DNA of 64,000 nt from the NCBI GenBank assembly GCA_039566865.1, contig CM076956.1, positions 12,101,511 through 12,165,510 on the forward strand. Reading direction: 5' to 3'. Within the stretch, counting starts at the first letter, position 1. Each line of letters opens with the position of its first letter. Source of the DNA: Aurelia coerulea (Eukaryota; Cnidaria; Scyphozoa; Semaeostomeae; Ulmaridae). Both the position numbers and the translations under genes were made by a program. This document shows positions 1 to 11,130 of this stretch, one piece after another. The notes beneath the pieces were generated by a model, which saw only the letters and a list, made by a program, of their open reading frames with translations, searched no databases and had not been told where the DNA came from.

Positions 1-750
1 CCTGATTTGAATCGACATGAATGGCTATTCGTTTTACAGTTCAATTTTGGCCTAAATAACGCGTCAGTTAAGAAGCGTAATTTAGGCCAAAATTAAACTT
101 TCAATGTTGTTGATTCAGTGCAAGTTACTAATCGTTCTCAGTCCACCACAAGCGAATGTTGTTATTAAAATGCTTACTTACTAAAGAGACACTATACAAT
201 GCGGAACATCTCCCTTGTTGCAAGAGAAGGACGCTTGTTTCGTATTTTATCAACAAGCCGTATTTTAGTAAGACAAGGATCGTTTATTTAGTATTTTATT
301 CAGAAAGGATTTTCACTCATAGCTATATTGGCTGCGAATATTCACTGGGTATGATATCTCCTGAGACCCGAGACACAGGAAAGAGCGGGCTTTTGCGCCC
401 ATTTGCTTTTGATGGAACAACCCTTTTTGTGAAGAAAGTCGTGATGCCCTTTTCCAGAAATTTCCTATTTACAACTAAAATCAGTAGATACTGTACATCT
501 ATATTGCTATCAAGTTTCCATTACCGAACACATGATAAACGTTATAAAGAATTTGTTTCTACCGGTCCAGGATTCCAATTTTTACGTTCCAAGATTTACC
601 TCGTTGAAATAGCCGAAAAAGCTCACATACTTTGGCAACTTAATGAGTTGATGCTCTCATAAGCATGTAAACTTTGATTTTAACACAAATTCGGTGTCTA
701 ATAGCGGGACGGGGTGGGGGATTTACTTGTCAAAGCCGAATTCAGGAAGA

Positions 751-1142
751 CACTAAATTTTTTTTATAAGAAACTAAGGTCTGGTGCTGGTATGCAGTTT
801 CTTAAATTTTTGGGCCATTTTGCTACCAAAAGTTTCTTATATGTTTCTTATATTCTTAATGCCAGAAGTGTAGAGCTAATTTTGTTTTGTCTAAAGGGCC
901 CCCAAATAGCTTAGTAAGATTTCAAAACAAGTAAATATCAGAATTCGCACTCTGCATAATGCCCAAACAGTTGCTATAACTAACTGTACATTGCCAAAAC
1001 ATTTTTGAGTGCGATAGGAAAATTAAAATTGTAAATTACAAAAGTTTCTTAGCTTTTTCAATTCAGGTAGGATTGTTTGTTAACTTTTTAAAAATTGAGC
1101 CTACCGTTTCTTATAAGCAGTTTCTTATAAAAAAATTTAGTG
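751..1142 (+). mobile_element. TAAGAAACT-rich element, family B, copy 1
   Basis: The ends are inverted: CACTAAATTTTTTTTATAAG on the left and its complement ending at 1142 on the right. The words AAGAAAC or GTTTCTT recur inside at irregular spacing. Related copies lie at 4288-4668 (opposite orientation), 57664-57816 (truncated) and 59945-60912. This copy is nested in the 1-2553 element. No coding capacity is seen. Confidence 0.7.
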
Positions 1143-1703
1143 GACACAGGACATCTTTCTCGTGAAACCATAGTGCCGAAACGGGAATTTTCCTGAGACT
1201 TGGCTGTGCTCGGTGTTTTACTCATTGTATCTAGTTCTCATCGGACCCCGAGGAGTTTTTGGGAGCAATGGACATTGGCATTGTTAAGCTGAGGAAACGA
1301 AACTTGTTATTAAATACTGGAAGATTGATACAACAGAACAGATTCGTGAAAATCGGAGCTTTGAAAAAAAATTGATGGATTACTGTTCCATTTTGTCCAG
1401 GGATAGTTCCAAGAATAAGAATAGCCCAAGAATAGTTCCTCGGGATGTGCTCCGGAATAGACCCTGGTCAAGTTTCTTTCTGTCAATATTAATCACATTT
1501 TTTTATTTTGCACACTTTTATTTTCCAATCTTTGGCATGCAACGGCTTGAATATGCTAAAGGTAGCGCAAGTTCCATTACTATTTACAAAGACCTGTAAT
1601 TACAGGGGTTCAAAAAGATGTATCTTGCAAAAAATTCCTAAAATCTCTAGGGGAAAAAGCCCCCCTTTAATCGCAAAACTTCACAACCATCGCTACGACA
1701 CTA

Positions 1704-2118
1704 CACGTTTTTTTTTATAAGAAACTGGTTTATAAGAAACTAGTACTACGATGACCAAAAATTTAAGAAACTCTAGTACTATGCTCATCAAGAACAGTTA
1801 AGACACTCTGAAACTTTATTTCTGTATGTCTCTCTTATTATATGTCTCTCTAACAAAGGTACATTCGTCTTTTCCTGACTTTTAACTGCAAAATTCGTAA
1901 ATTTTTGCCTTGATGTGCATGGCTTCTTCTTGATGACAATGTCAATGCAAAATGGAAGCCCTTTCTCGAGAAGAAGGCTCAACTTCGAACAATACTGCAA
2001 TTTTAGGCCCAAAAAATAAGAAACTAATTAAGAAACTTTTACTACTAAAACACCGAAATGCGAAATTAAGAAACATTTAGTACGAAGTGCTGATCCAAGT
2101 TTCTTATAAAAAAACGTG
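1704..2118 (+). mobile_element. TAAGAAACT-rich element, family A, copy 1 (TA duplication)
   Basis: The left end CACGTTTTTTTTTATAAGAA mirrors the right end closing with AAAAAAACGTG at 2118, and both sides are flanked by TA (1702-1703, 2119-2120). About eight copies of TAAGAAACT or close variants lie inside on both strands. Copies are at 23362-23881 and 41439-41828, also flanked by TA. The TA duplication and size fit a Tc1/mariner-like MITE. The repeated internal word could be a protein-binding site, which is inference. Confidence 0.75.
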
Positions 2119-2592
2119 TAAATTCAAGTTCCACTTTCTTAGTTCTTTTCAATGGTGACTAGTTTGCAGTACTGTATTTTCTAATAGAATGGCAGTTTCA
2201 TAGCAAACTATTTGATTCAAGTACTGTAAACTTTGGAGTTTGGAATCGTTTTCAGTAGCTTTCTGAGAGCCACCCCCGGGTGATCAACAGGAAATTACAG
2301 CAACCAGCGATAGTGTGTGTGCGTTCCACTAGGGGCAGAGATCCTCTAGCAAACATCCAGGCGCGCTTTTTGCGGTAATGACATTTTAATAACAACATTC
2401 GCTTGTGGTGGACTGAGAACGATTAGTAACTTGCACTGAATCAACAACATTGAAAGTTTAATTTTGGCCTAAATTACGCTTCTTAACTGACGGGTTATTT
2501 AGGCCAAAATTGAACTGTAAAACGAATAGCCATTCATGTCGATTCAAATCAGGATATGTAAACTAAAAGACATTCTGAATACGCAAACTGAA

Positions 2593-2705
2593 TGGACAAA
2601 ACGAATAGACGTTCTGGTACAGCAAAACGAAAAGACAAAACGAATAGACGTTCTGGTACAGTAAAACGAAAAGACAAAACGAATAGACGTTATGGTACAT
2701 TAAAA
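2593..2705. repeat. 39-bp minisatellite
   Basis: A unit containing ACGAATAGACGTTCTGGTAC repeats about three times with a 39-bp period, with decayed flanking units to about 2790. It translates as a periodic 13-residue pattern on the minus strand, which reflects the repeat and is not evidence of a protein. Confidence 0.75.
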
Positions 2706-2894
2706 CAAAAGGACATTTTGATACAGTAAACTGATAAGGCATTTCGAATAGACAAAGCGAATAGACGTTTTGATACAGCAAAATCAATAGGCAAACTGAA
2801 ACGTTAAATTAAAAGCCATTCGTGTAAACAGCTAAGCAAACTATCAAATTGCCTTATAAGAATGTCATTTCATTTTGTCTTTTTGGTTAAATAT

Positions 2895-2985
2895 CCTAAT
2901 TAGAATCGACATGAATGGCTTTTCATTTTACAGTTTAATTTTGGCCGAAATCACGCTTCATACGCTCATACTAGTATGAGCGAGT
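2895..2985. mobile_element. Decayed partial terminus of the 1-2553 element family
   Basis: The start CCTAATTAGAATCGACATGA and the following bases match the outer end of the 1-2553 element with substitutions, then stop matching near 2970. No partner arm was found nearby, so this is a truncated copy. Confidence 0.65.
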
Positions 2986-4287
2986 AGGGTGGGTGGGTGG
3001 TAGCGATTACAAGATAGGCACTAAATCCTAACTGGCTAACGAGCTTGGCACGTGACACGCTCTGAAACCAATCAATGGAACGGAAAACCGACCGGGAAAT
3101 TTGAAAAGTCAAATTTAGGCCGTTTTGGACGATTTTACCACCCTTCACTAAAAAAAGATTGTACGGAAGGAAAATTAAGATTTTCAAAATATTCCTTCAC
3201 AGACGTGTTCCCAATACTTGAATACATGCCTGTTCACGGGGGTTAAGAATTATCTCAAAATCTGGAGAAATGCCGAAGTTTTGAATTTGACCTCACTGAC
3301 CTCACTGTAGCGTGTCATAGTAAAAACCTCAGTAAACACAGAAACGTATTCTTCACATGCATCTGGAGACTAAATACTTTGCTTCGAAGTTCTTATTCTG
3401 TGTGTTTAAGAATCTTTAGAACATCTTAAAAGATGCCAAACTTAGAGCACTACAGCATCTGAATCTTTTTTAGTTTGAAGCTAACAAAAATGCCACCGGC
3501 GATTTTCATTATTTAAAGCCGAGGGGAAGGTGAAAATGGGAAGATTTGCACTGCACTGGCCTAATAAAACATCACACTGTAAATAAGGATGAATTAACAG
3601 ATACTTACATTTCTGTCTTGCAAAATGAGGACCACAAATTGAAAATATGAAGCAGCACAAATTCCAAAAGTATTTCAACTGGTTTTAATGGCAAAAACCA
3701 CTTTTTTGACCGTAATCTGCAGCCAGTTCCTCCAACAAATCATTCAGACTTTCCTCTTGCAACATCATTGTCTATAGAAAGGGCGCGGAACTTTCAGTGA
3801 TCAGCTGCATGCTTGCTAGTCATCATCAAATAACATAAAATTCCAATGAACTTTGAATAAATAACAATTATTTCAGGAATGGCAAGAGCTGTAACATCCA
3901 ACGTGGCCAGAATGAAAGATTTTGTGATATCCTCTTCGATAACCATTGCTCCCATTCCTTTGTCAATTCTGCTCTCATCTTTGTGAGATCATAAGAGAGG
4001 GAATCAGCAATTACATGAACCAAAACATCATATGAATTCATGAATTGTGTCCCTTGCTTTTTAGCACAAGAAATGGCTATCATCTCGTCTAGCAGGTACA
4101 TGAAATGAATATGAAATGCTAAATTTAATTTTGCGAAAGATCACAATAACAACGAACGGAAGAAATGTACATCTTGTTTTTAATGTGAAAAATAGATTGG
4201 CCATTTCTGCAAAATAACATTTGAAATACTATTTTTACAGCTCCTTCATATCAATTTCACAGTTTGCGCGGATATCATAGAATAATA

Positions 4288-4668
4288 CACTCATTTTTTT
4301 TTATAAGAAACCGCTTATAAGAAACGGAAGGCTCAAATTTTCGAAAGCTAAGAAACAACCCTACCTGAATAGAAAAAAGCTAAGAAACTTCTGTAATTTT
4401 CAGTTTTAATTTTCCTGTCACACTCAAAAATATTTTGACATTGTACAGTTTATAGGAACTGTTTGGACAATATTTTGAGAGCGAATCATGTTATTTACTC
4501 GTTTTGAGAGACTTACTAAGTAATTTGGGAGCCCTTTAGACAAGACAAAATCAACTCTAAACTTCCGGCAATAAAAATATAAGAAACACGTAAGAAACTT
4601 GTGGTAGCAAAATGGCCCAAAAATTTAAGAAACTGTCTACCAGCCCCGGACTTATAAAAAAATGAGTG
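4288..4668 (-). mobile_element. Family B TAAGAAACT-rich element nested in the foldback centre
   Basis: The ends CACTCATTTTTTTTTATAAG and the complement ending in ATGAGTG at 4668 are flanked by TA on both sides (4286-4287, 4669-4670). The internal sequence is the reverse complement of the family B copy at 751-1142. It sits on the loop side of the left arm of the 3011-6180 foldback and breaks its symmetry. Confidence 0.75.
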
Positions 4669-4671
4669 TAT

Positions 4672-4899
4672 CTATCTTTGGACTACCAGAGGTCATCCAT
4701 TACAAAATCACCCCTATACCGTCAAACGAGAATAAGAATTCTAAGAAACTTCAGTCTATGGGGGGTCGAAGTTTTATCATCTCACAGAAAATATGCGTTG
4801 AGTCAAAAAAGTGTCATGTCCAGTTTTGCTCTATGATGCTGTGTTGTTTGAGAGTAAAGGAGTGATTTTCTAATGAATGGCCTTTGGTAGTCCAAAGAT
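4672..4899. repeat. Hairpin spacer of the foldback
   Basis: The bases after 4672 (ATCTTTGGACTACCAGAGG) are mirrored by bases ending near 4899 (CTTTGGTAGTCCAAAGAT). This inner inverted repeat forms the loop end of the 3011-6180 element. It probably belonged to the symmetric arms before the family B insertion. Confidence 0.6.
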
Positions 4900-6189
4900 A
4901 AATATTTTTCTATGATATCCGCACAAACTGTGAATTTGATATAAAGGAGCTGTAAAAATAGTATTTCAAATGTTATTTTGCAGAAATGGCCAATTTTTTT
5001 TTCATATTAAAAACAAGATGTACATTTCTTCCGTTCGTTGTTATTGTGATCTTTCGCAAAATTAAATTTAGCATTTCATATTCATTTCATGTACCTGCTA
5101 GACGAGATGATAGCCATTTCTTGTTCTAAAAAGCAAGGGACACAATTCATGAATTCATATGATGTTTTGGTTCATGTAATTGCTGATTCCCTCTCTTATG
5201 ATCTCACAAAGATGAGAGCAGAATTGACAAAGGAATGGGAGCAATGGTTATCGAAGAGGACATCACAAAATCTTTCGTTCTGGCCACGTTGGATGTTACA
5301 GCTCTTGCCATTCCTGAAATAATTGTTATTTATTCAAAGTTCATTGGAATTTTACGTTATTTGATGATGACTAGCAAGCATGCAGCTGATCACTGAAATT
5401 TCCGCGCCCTTTCTATTGACAATGATGTTGCAAGAGGAAAGTCTGAATGATTTGTGGGAGGAACTGGCTGCAGATTACGGTCAAAAAAGTGGTTTTTGCC
5501 ATTAAAACCAGTTGAAATACTTTTGGAATTTGTGCTGCTTCAAATTTTCAGTTTGTGGTCCTCATTTTGCAAGACAGAAATGTAAGTATCTGTTAATTCA
5601 TCCTTATTTACAGTGTGATGTTTTATTAGGCCAGTGCAGTGCAAATCTTCCCATTTTCACCTTCCCCTCGGCTTTAAATAATGAAAATCGCCGGTGGCAT
5701 TTTTGTTAGCTTCAAACTAAAAAAGATTCAGATGCTGTAGTGCTCTAAGATTGGCATCTTTTAAGATGTTCTAAAGATTCTTAAACACACAGAATAAGAA
5801 CTTCGAAGCAAAGTATTTAGTCTCCAGATGCATGTGAAGAATACGTTTCTGTGTTTACTGAGGTTTTTACTATGACACGCTACAGTGAGGTCAGTGAGGT
5901 CAAATTCAAAACTTCGGCATTTCTCCAGATTTTGAGATAATTCTTAGCCCCCGTGAACAGGCATGTATTCAAGTATTGGGAACACGTCTGTGAAGGAATT
6001 TTTTGAAAATCTTAATTTTCCTTCCGTACAACCTTTTTTTGGTGAAGGGTGGTAAAATCGTCCAAAAACGGCCTAAATTTGACTTTTCAAATTTCCCGGT
6101 CGGTTTTCCGTTCCATTGATTGGTTTCAGAGCGTGTCACGTGCCAAGCTCGTTAGCCAGTTAGGATTTAGTGCCTATCTCAGCGATTAC

Positions 6190-7031
6190 TAGGACTCAAT
6201 CGTAATCAGTCTAGTGTTAATAGTCATTTCATCTTAAGTCCTTAAAGTTTTCAGTACTTAAAATCCTATAGTCTAAGGTACCGGTTTTTAAAACATGCCC
6301 GTTGAATATCACATTGTGGTTCCATTTGATCATGTATGCACAACAGACAAGTGGATTTGATTTAAAAATAGCACCCGAAACTACTAAACGTGAATTAAAC
6401 GGGTGGTTTGTTTAAACCATTGAGAAGGAACTACGAGATTGATGTCAATAAGGAAATGTGGCTAACCAACCAGGAAATTAGGATGATAACAGAAACCAAA
6501 GAAAGCCTATCAAAGTTTATATTCCAAACAAACAGTTAAAAAGCTTGCACGCTTTTGGAAAATCACCTAATAATTTGACTACCGATCCTGATTTTCTATT
6601 TGTATCAAGGACCAAAGAAGGTTAAAAGTTGATCGCGGTTGAATAAACAATCTCTTCTAGACCTTCTACATCGAGAAGAAACATGATACGTTGCTTATGA
6701 AAAACAATTTCTTTTTCTTTATTCACCTAGCATTGGATCTGCTGCAAATCTCTCTGAAAAGAACATTACATAGCAAGACCAACCTAGCATCGGAAGGCCA
6801 GTTTTTAGTACACTGAGAAACTAAGCTTGTCTAAGCAATGTCCTGGTCCTTCCTCTAAATGCGACTACACCTCGTGATTCCCTTTAGTCTGGAATTGCAG
6901 GGAGTTGGCGACTCTCCTTACTCTACGTAGTTGGTTCGACAAGATAGGGACTCGAACTAACAACCATAAATTTTATTGCTCTTTCTTTCAAATGAATTTC
7001 TTGAAGGGAATTTCAGGTAGTAATATACCAT
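6190..7031. other. Intergenic stretch with a SINE fragment
   Basis: No coding sequence or inverted-repeat element was recognised here except the SINE-like fragment at 6838-6966, annotated separately. The rest is AT-rich and looks unique. Confidence 0.5.
6838..6966 (-). mobile_element. tRNA-derived SINE (family 2), partial copy
   Basis: Read on the minus strand, the sequence has a box-B-like AGTTCGAGTCC, then a body shared with the copy at 38806-38995: a tract resembling AATTCCAGRCTAAA, then GAGGAARKACCAGGRCA. The tRNA-like head is truncated. Assignment rests on the box-B motif and the second copy in this window. Confidence 0.6.
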
Positions 7032-7217
7032 AATAGACCTTTTAGCTATTCTATAAAAGAGCCTGGATCGAACGTTATTTTTATACATTTTTATAAGCGA
7101 CGTTCGATCGAGTGGCGATAGAGCTTCTATCACTATTGTGCAAATTCGAAAATTCTACAAAATGTAGAAAAATAGCGTTCGATTCTGATTCTTTTCAGAA
7201 TAGCTAAAAGGTCTATT
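7032..7217. mobile_element. Short hairpin MITE (AATAGACCTTTTAGC family), copy 1
   Basis: The ends AATAGACCTTTTAGCTATTC and the mirror ending at 7217 are near-perfect inverted repeats. The interior shares the words CGTTCGAT and TTCTACAAAA with three other copies (7279-7390 partial, 25347-25520 and 27911-28098). No target duplication is evident. Confidence 0.75.
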
Positions 7218-7278
7218 CCAAAGGGAGCATATGTGATTAATTACCTGGAGTCTCTTGTTTCCCTGTGCTCTTTGCAAA

Positions 7279-7390
7279 AGGCTGGCGTTGGAGCTTCTAC
7301 CACTACTATATACATTCGAACATTCTAAAAATGTATCAAAATATCGTTCAATTTGGATTCTTTTTTCGAATATTAGCTGAAAGATCTATT
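7279..7390. mobile_element. Hairpin MITE (AATAGACC family), right-end fragment
   Basis: It matches the right half of the 7032-7217 element (CGTTCAATTTGGATTCTTTT, then a diverged AGCTGAAAGATCTATT end). The left end is missing. Confidence 0.6.
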
Positions 7391-8647
7391 GGGCCTAAAT
7401 CAACTGCTACTTTTTCTCAAAACCACTGATCTTAAAACGCCACACAAGCAGCTTTCCAGAACTGCTGTATCATAAAGCTTGCTATCAGAACCTAGATAAA
7501 TGTTCATTCTAGCCATAAATGCAAAAACCACCTTCCTCTAAATATTCTGCTCGCCGCACGACGGCGCGACAAAAACTTGTCGCAGATTGAAATCTTTGTC
7601 CGGTATTACAGCTCTAGGGAAATAAGGCCCTCAGTGGAACGAAAACAGCAACAGCAATTCAACTCAATGAGATGAGCGTAACTTGTATGGAGTGAGTGTA
7701 ATTTTTGATATCATCGTTACGTTCAGAATTACAGCTTTTTTACGTTTTATGAAAGATTTTCGAGAGAAGGTAACTGAAGCTGACACACCTTAAAGGGTTT
7801 TTGCAAGGTTAAAAGCTTGCATTTGCAAAGAGCAGAACAATCTAAAAATAGCCTATTCAAATCAATGTCCCACACGTGCTGTCAACAATCGATAGCCAAA
7901 GAAACAATGTTGTGTCTGGGTGCTTCTTCGTTCTATCTATAGAGAGGCATATATACCATTGCACACTACCTTTAAAAGCTTTATTAAATTGATTGAGGAA
8001 AATCAATATGATATGATCAATGCAAGCAATGCTCAGTTGTCAAAGGTCTATAAGATGGTAGCAAGCAATATTCTGTAGCTTTTATGGCTTACGATTCAGC
8101 AATTTGATGACGTCACAACTTCAACTGAAAGAACGGGGCGCTGACATTTTACAAATCTAACTTTAAACTTGCAAACGTTCGACGCCAATGCTCTCAAAAA
8201 GTTAATCAAGTTCAAGTATCTTGCTTGCATTACGAAACTATCTGAATGAAACTACTAAGCTTAAAAGTGACTCAAACATTTGACACTGACTGCGGAAATC
8301 TTTCGTTTTTCATTGTGATAATTCCAAACTTGATCTTCTTCTAATCTTCAACAATTTTTCTGTTAAACTCAATACAAATGTTTCATCACACAATTCTACG
8401 CTAGCAATTTCTAGAAGCAAAAGCGAAGAATTTTGTATGCATTGCATTTAAGTTACGGTTATCTTAAGGGATCTTTATAGATCTGAAGGATTTGCTGTAT
8501 TTGTACCAAGGAGCTTCATAGCTTAGCTAACATATGATCAGATGGCTCAAGCAACAAAAAGGTGACGTCTGAGAAACCACAACGCTGAAGTAATGTTTCA
8601 AAGAAAGGCGTAGGAGGCAGGGGGCTAGGGCGGCAGCTCCTCTAAAA
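7391..8647. other. Intergenic stretch with one diverged repeat copy
   Basis: The only supported content is a repeat around 7965-8130 (words GATTGAGGAAAATCAATATG and GATGGTAGCAAGCAA, then a TTGATGACGTCACAACTTC segment) that recurs at about 31640-31775 and, more diverged, at 34935-35075. I see no gene. Confidence 0.5.
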
Positions 8648-9249
8648 GTGAATCTCCACTAGGCGGAAAAATTCGAGCGATTCGAATTATTCCGAGTCAA
8701 ATTTTTGCAAGTGCAAAGGGTCATCATCGAGGGGCAAATCACTGATTTTTTTTCATTCACCTTCCTTAAAATCACAAAAAAATCACATACAAAAATCACA
8801 AAAATCACAAAATCACCATACAAAAATCACAAAAATCACAAAATCATAGAAAAATCACAAGAAAAAATCACAAAAAAATCACAAAAATCACTAAAATCAC
8901 AGAAAAAAATCGTGTGATTTTAAAATCACAAAAATCACGTACGCTATTTTGAGAAGTGATTTGCCCCTCGGTCATCATCTCCACTTGGTGGAAAAACCCG
9001 CGCGATTCGAACTCTCCTGCTGTGATTTTCTTTGTTCCGCTAGATGTTCAATTTCAGTTTAGGTGGCAACAGGTCTTCAAAGCGCGTTGATTGGTTCTTC
9101 GAGAGAGCGATTCAGCGAAAAGTAGAAACAGATCCTACTTTATAGCGCTCGACATTTTCCGCGGCGACTTTATGGTGAATGGTAACTGCGCATGTGCAAG
9201 CACCGAAAAAGTTGAATCGCTCGACTTGTTCCGCCTAGTGGAGATTCAC
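8648..9249. mobile_element. MITE with GTGAATCTCCACTAGGCGG ends, carrying a nested element
   Basis: The left end GTGAATCTCCACTAGGCGGA is mirrored by CCGCCTAGTGGAGATTCAC ending at 9249. The next bases (CGAGCGATTCG) are also inverted. Another element (8729-8969) has inserted into the left part. No obvious target duplication flanks it. Confidence 0.75.
8729..8969. mobile_element. MITE with AAAATCAC array and 10-bp target duplication
   Basis: The termini GAGGGGCAAATCACT and its complement close at 8969. The direct repeat GGTCATCATC flanks both sides (8719-8728 and 8970-8979), a clear 10-bp target duplication. The interior is almost entirely an imperfect array of AAAATCAC-like units, a word also contained in the inverted repeat (AAATCAC). 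It is nested in the 8648-9249 element. Confidence 0.85.
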
Positions 9250-9847
9250 CTGGGAAAACTCATCGCATTTCAGACTCCATTCAGGCAGTCTAAATTCACT
9301 GAAGCCATCACACTCTTGCAAAATCCATGAAATTTCTAAACCGGAATATCTGAGAGGTGACCATGGACATCGCAACACATTATGCCGTACGATGGGCAGT
9401 GCAGGAGAAAATGTTAACTATCTTCTTCTGCTGTTTCACATGCAAACAAGGCTTAAACAATCAAAATTATGCCTGAATTGGTGCTCGTTTAGTGCGCTAA
9501 ATTGCAAACATAGTTTAGTTCAATATCTAACACCCATAGTGTCGTGAATGTCATATATATACGGTAGAATTTTCCACTAGTCTTATTAAAGTGGAAAGCA
9601 GCTTGTTCTTAAACTGAGAAATTGATAGGGAATGTTTAACCTCATTGTCAAGCTTATTCCATTCACCAAATTATTGTGATACAAAACCCTTATGCACATT
9701 GATTCTATTTGGATCGCCATTGTTTTGAATGTAATTGCCAACAGAACAATCATGGAGGCTACAATATCATTTATCAAAGCAACAAAGCGGTTTGATTGAA
9801 TCTAGCTACCCCCTTATGTAGTTTTTGTTCTGTTCTTTCGTTCTTTT
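9250..9847. other. Intergenic stretch, nothing recognised
   Basis: AT-rich sequence without conserved coding, inverted ends or tandem repeats that I can support. Confidence 0.4.
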
Positions 9848-9922
9848 TATTTGTTTGTTTGCTTCCTTTGTTTTTTTTTGTTTTTCTTTTGTTTGTTTGT
9901 TTGTTTGTTTGTTTGTTTGTTC
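9848..9922. repeat. (TTTG)n microsatellite
   Basis: A run of TTTG/TTTT units, nearly pure at 9884-9922. The ORF across it is low complexity and not a gene. Confidence 0.9.
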
Positions 9923-9968
9923 CTTGTCCTTCGTATGCTAGTGTGGCATGTATTTATATATAATTTAA

Positions 9969-10189
9969 GTGCCATACATAGAGGGAACTCAATGGCCTCA
10001 AGGCCCCCGACGAGATCAGAAAAGTGGGGGGGGGGGCCAAACTTGATACAAAAAATTTACCACAATACAACGTGATGAGCTGCCTTTCAGAACGGCATGA
10101 TTTGTCAAAAAGTGGGGGGCCGTGCCCCCCCCAGCCCCCCCGTCGTCGGAGGCCCTGGGCCTTATGTCTCTTCCCTCTATGAATGGCAC
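9969..10189. mobile_element. MITE with GTGCCATACATAGAGGGAA ends and G/C runs
   Basis: The left end GTGCCATACATAGAGGGAA mirrors TTCCCTCTATGAATGGCAC ending at 10189, and GGCC-rich segments just inside are also inverted. An 11-base G run (10026-10036) and C runs near 10124-10142 lie within. Confidence 0.7.
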
Positions 10190-10682
10190 CATATGAAGTA
10201 CTTGTTGCCTAGCTTTAGGGTTTCATATTGCATTTAAAAAATCCACGATAAGCCTTCTAAACGTCGAGCATCCCCTGCAATCATGGACTTTCGAATGTGC
10301 AATCTTTCAATTATCTCATAGGCTTGGTTACAATCGATCTTTTCGATAATTTTGGTCGCTAAATTTTAATCGATTGATGAAATGCTTCTACATTATCGCT
10401 AGGGTCGCTCAATTCGCTGAAAAACCGCAGTTATTGGCTCCTGCAAGGATAGCTTGCAGTCAATCTTCTTGCATTGCAGTCTGAATTGGTGAGATTGCTG
10501 TTCGATCTCTGGAATAGTGAAAATTTCTATTCCAACGATCTTGATCACAGCGATCACTAAAATCGTTTGTGTGTGTTTCCATAAAATTGCTAGAATCGTT
10601 CACAATGATGTATGCGAAGGTTAAATGGAGATCAGGTTATAAAGAGAGCTGCTCGTACAACACTGTGAAGCTGAGGTGAATG
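10190..10682. other. Intergenic stretch with weak ATCGAT-rich inverted words
   Basis: It contains recurrent ATCGAT/GATCG words between about 10320 and 10610 that may be the remains of a decayed inverted-repeat element, but I cannot define ends. No gene seen. Confidence 0.35.
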
Positions 10683-11092
10683 TAGCCTGCGTGCAGACAA
10701 TACCTAACTGAGGAAAAGGTATAGTCTGCGCAACGCCGCTCAATTTCGTGTATTGTATGCGTCAGCTATTTATTTCAATGGCATTTGAATGACCCTTTCT
10801 CCTTGGCATCAGTTTATTGTCTGCAGTAGGGTAGTTAAAATTCCAGAGTATTGTGTTGCTAATGAAGTTTGCCTAGAGAACAAAGTTAAACTTGAGATTT
10901 GATCACATGATGGCCGTTCTCAAATCGGATTGCTTCCTTGTTTCACGGGAAGGTCATTTTATTGGCTGCTACAACAATAAACTTTCTTTGTTATCACCAT
11001 TGCGAAATAAATGCTGAAGCACGCACTACACAACAGTGAGCGGCGCTGCGCAGACTATACCTTTTCCTTGGGTATAGTCTGCACGCAGGCTA
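10683..11092. mobile_element. 410-bp MITE with TAGCCTGCGTGCAGAC ends and 9-bp target duplication
   Basis: The left end TAGCCTGCGTGCAGACAATA mirrors the right end TATAGTCTGCACGCAGGCTA. A second inner inverted word pair (GGTATAGTCTGCGCA) lies just inside. AGGTGAATG is repeated exactly outside both ends (10674-10682, 11093-11101). The 9-bp duplication suggests Mutator-like integration. Confidence 0.85.
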
Positions 11093-11130
11093 AGGTGAAT
11101 GCACATTTGACGTATTTATCAACGGCTGTA

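Larger units (their letters stand above)
1..2553. mobile_element. Non-autonomous DNA element with 172-bp terminal inverted repeats
   Basis: Bases 1-172 are the near-perfect reverse complement of 2382-2553. The outer end reads CCTGATTTGAATCGACATG and its mirror closes at 2553. The element starts exactly at the window edge, so the left target duplication cannot be seen and the inverted repeat could extend further left. The interior (173-2381) has no recognisable transposase. It holds two smaller nested elements (751-1142 and 1704-2118). A 168-codon ORF at 156-662 overlaps the inner edge of the left arm and resembles nothing I know. Superfamily is not assigned. Confidence 0.8.
3011..6180. mobile_element. 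3.17-kb foldback (long inverted repeat) element with 9-bp target duplication
   Basis: Left arm about 3011-4287 and right arm about 4904-6180 mirror each other around base 4595: feature pairs sum to 9190-9191 along the whole arm. The arms are very similar; the two mirrored 77-codon ORFs (3868-4101 minus, 5089-5322 plus) differ at two residues, as do the mirrored 65-codon ORFs (3481-3678 minus, 5512-5709 plus). The direct repeat AGCGATTAC lies immediately outside both ends (3002-3010 and 6181-6189). Long inverted repeats plus a 9-bp duplication suggest a Mutator-like (MULE) foldback element. No transposase domain is recognised, and the ORFs are of unknown meaning. The centre carries a nested element (4288-4668) and a hairpin spacer. 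High arm identity implies recent movement or gene conversion. Confidence 0.85.

Noticed and set aside
156..662. 168-codon ORF in the 1-2553 element
   Set aside because: No transposase signature (no DDE/D spacing or zinc-finger pattern) and it overlaps the inverted end; it is probably a chance ORF.
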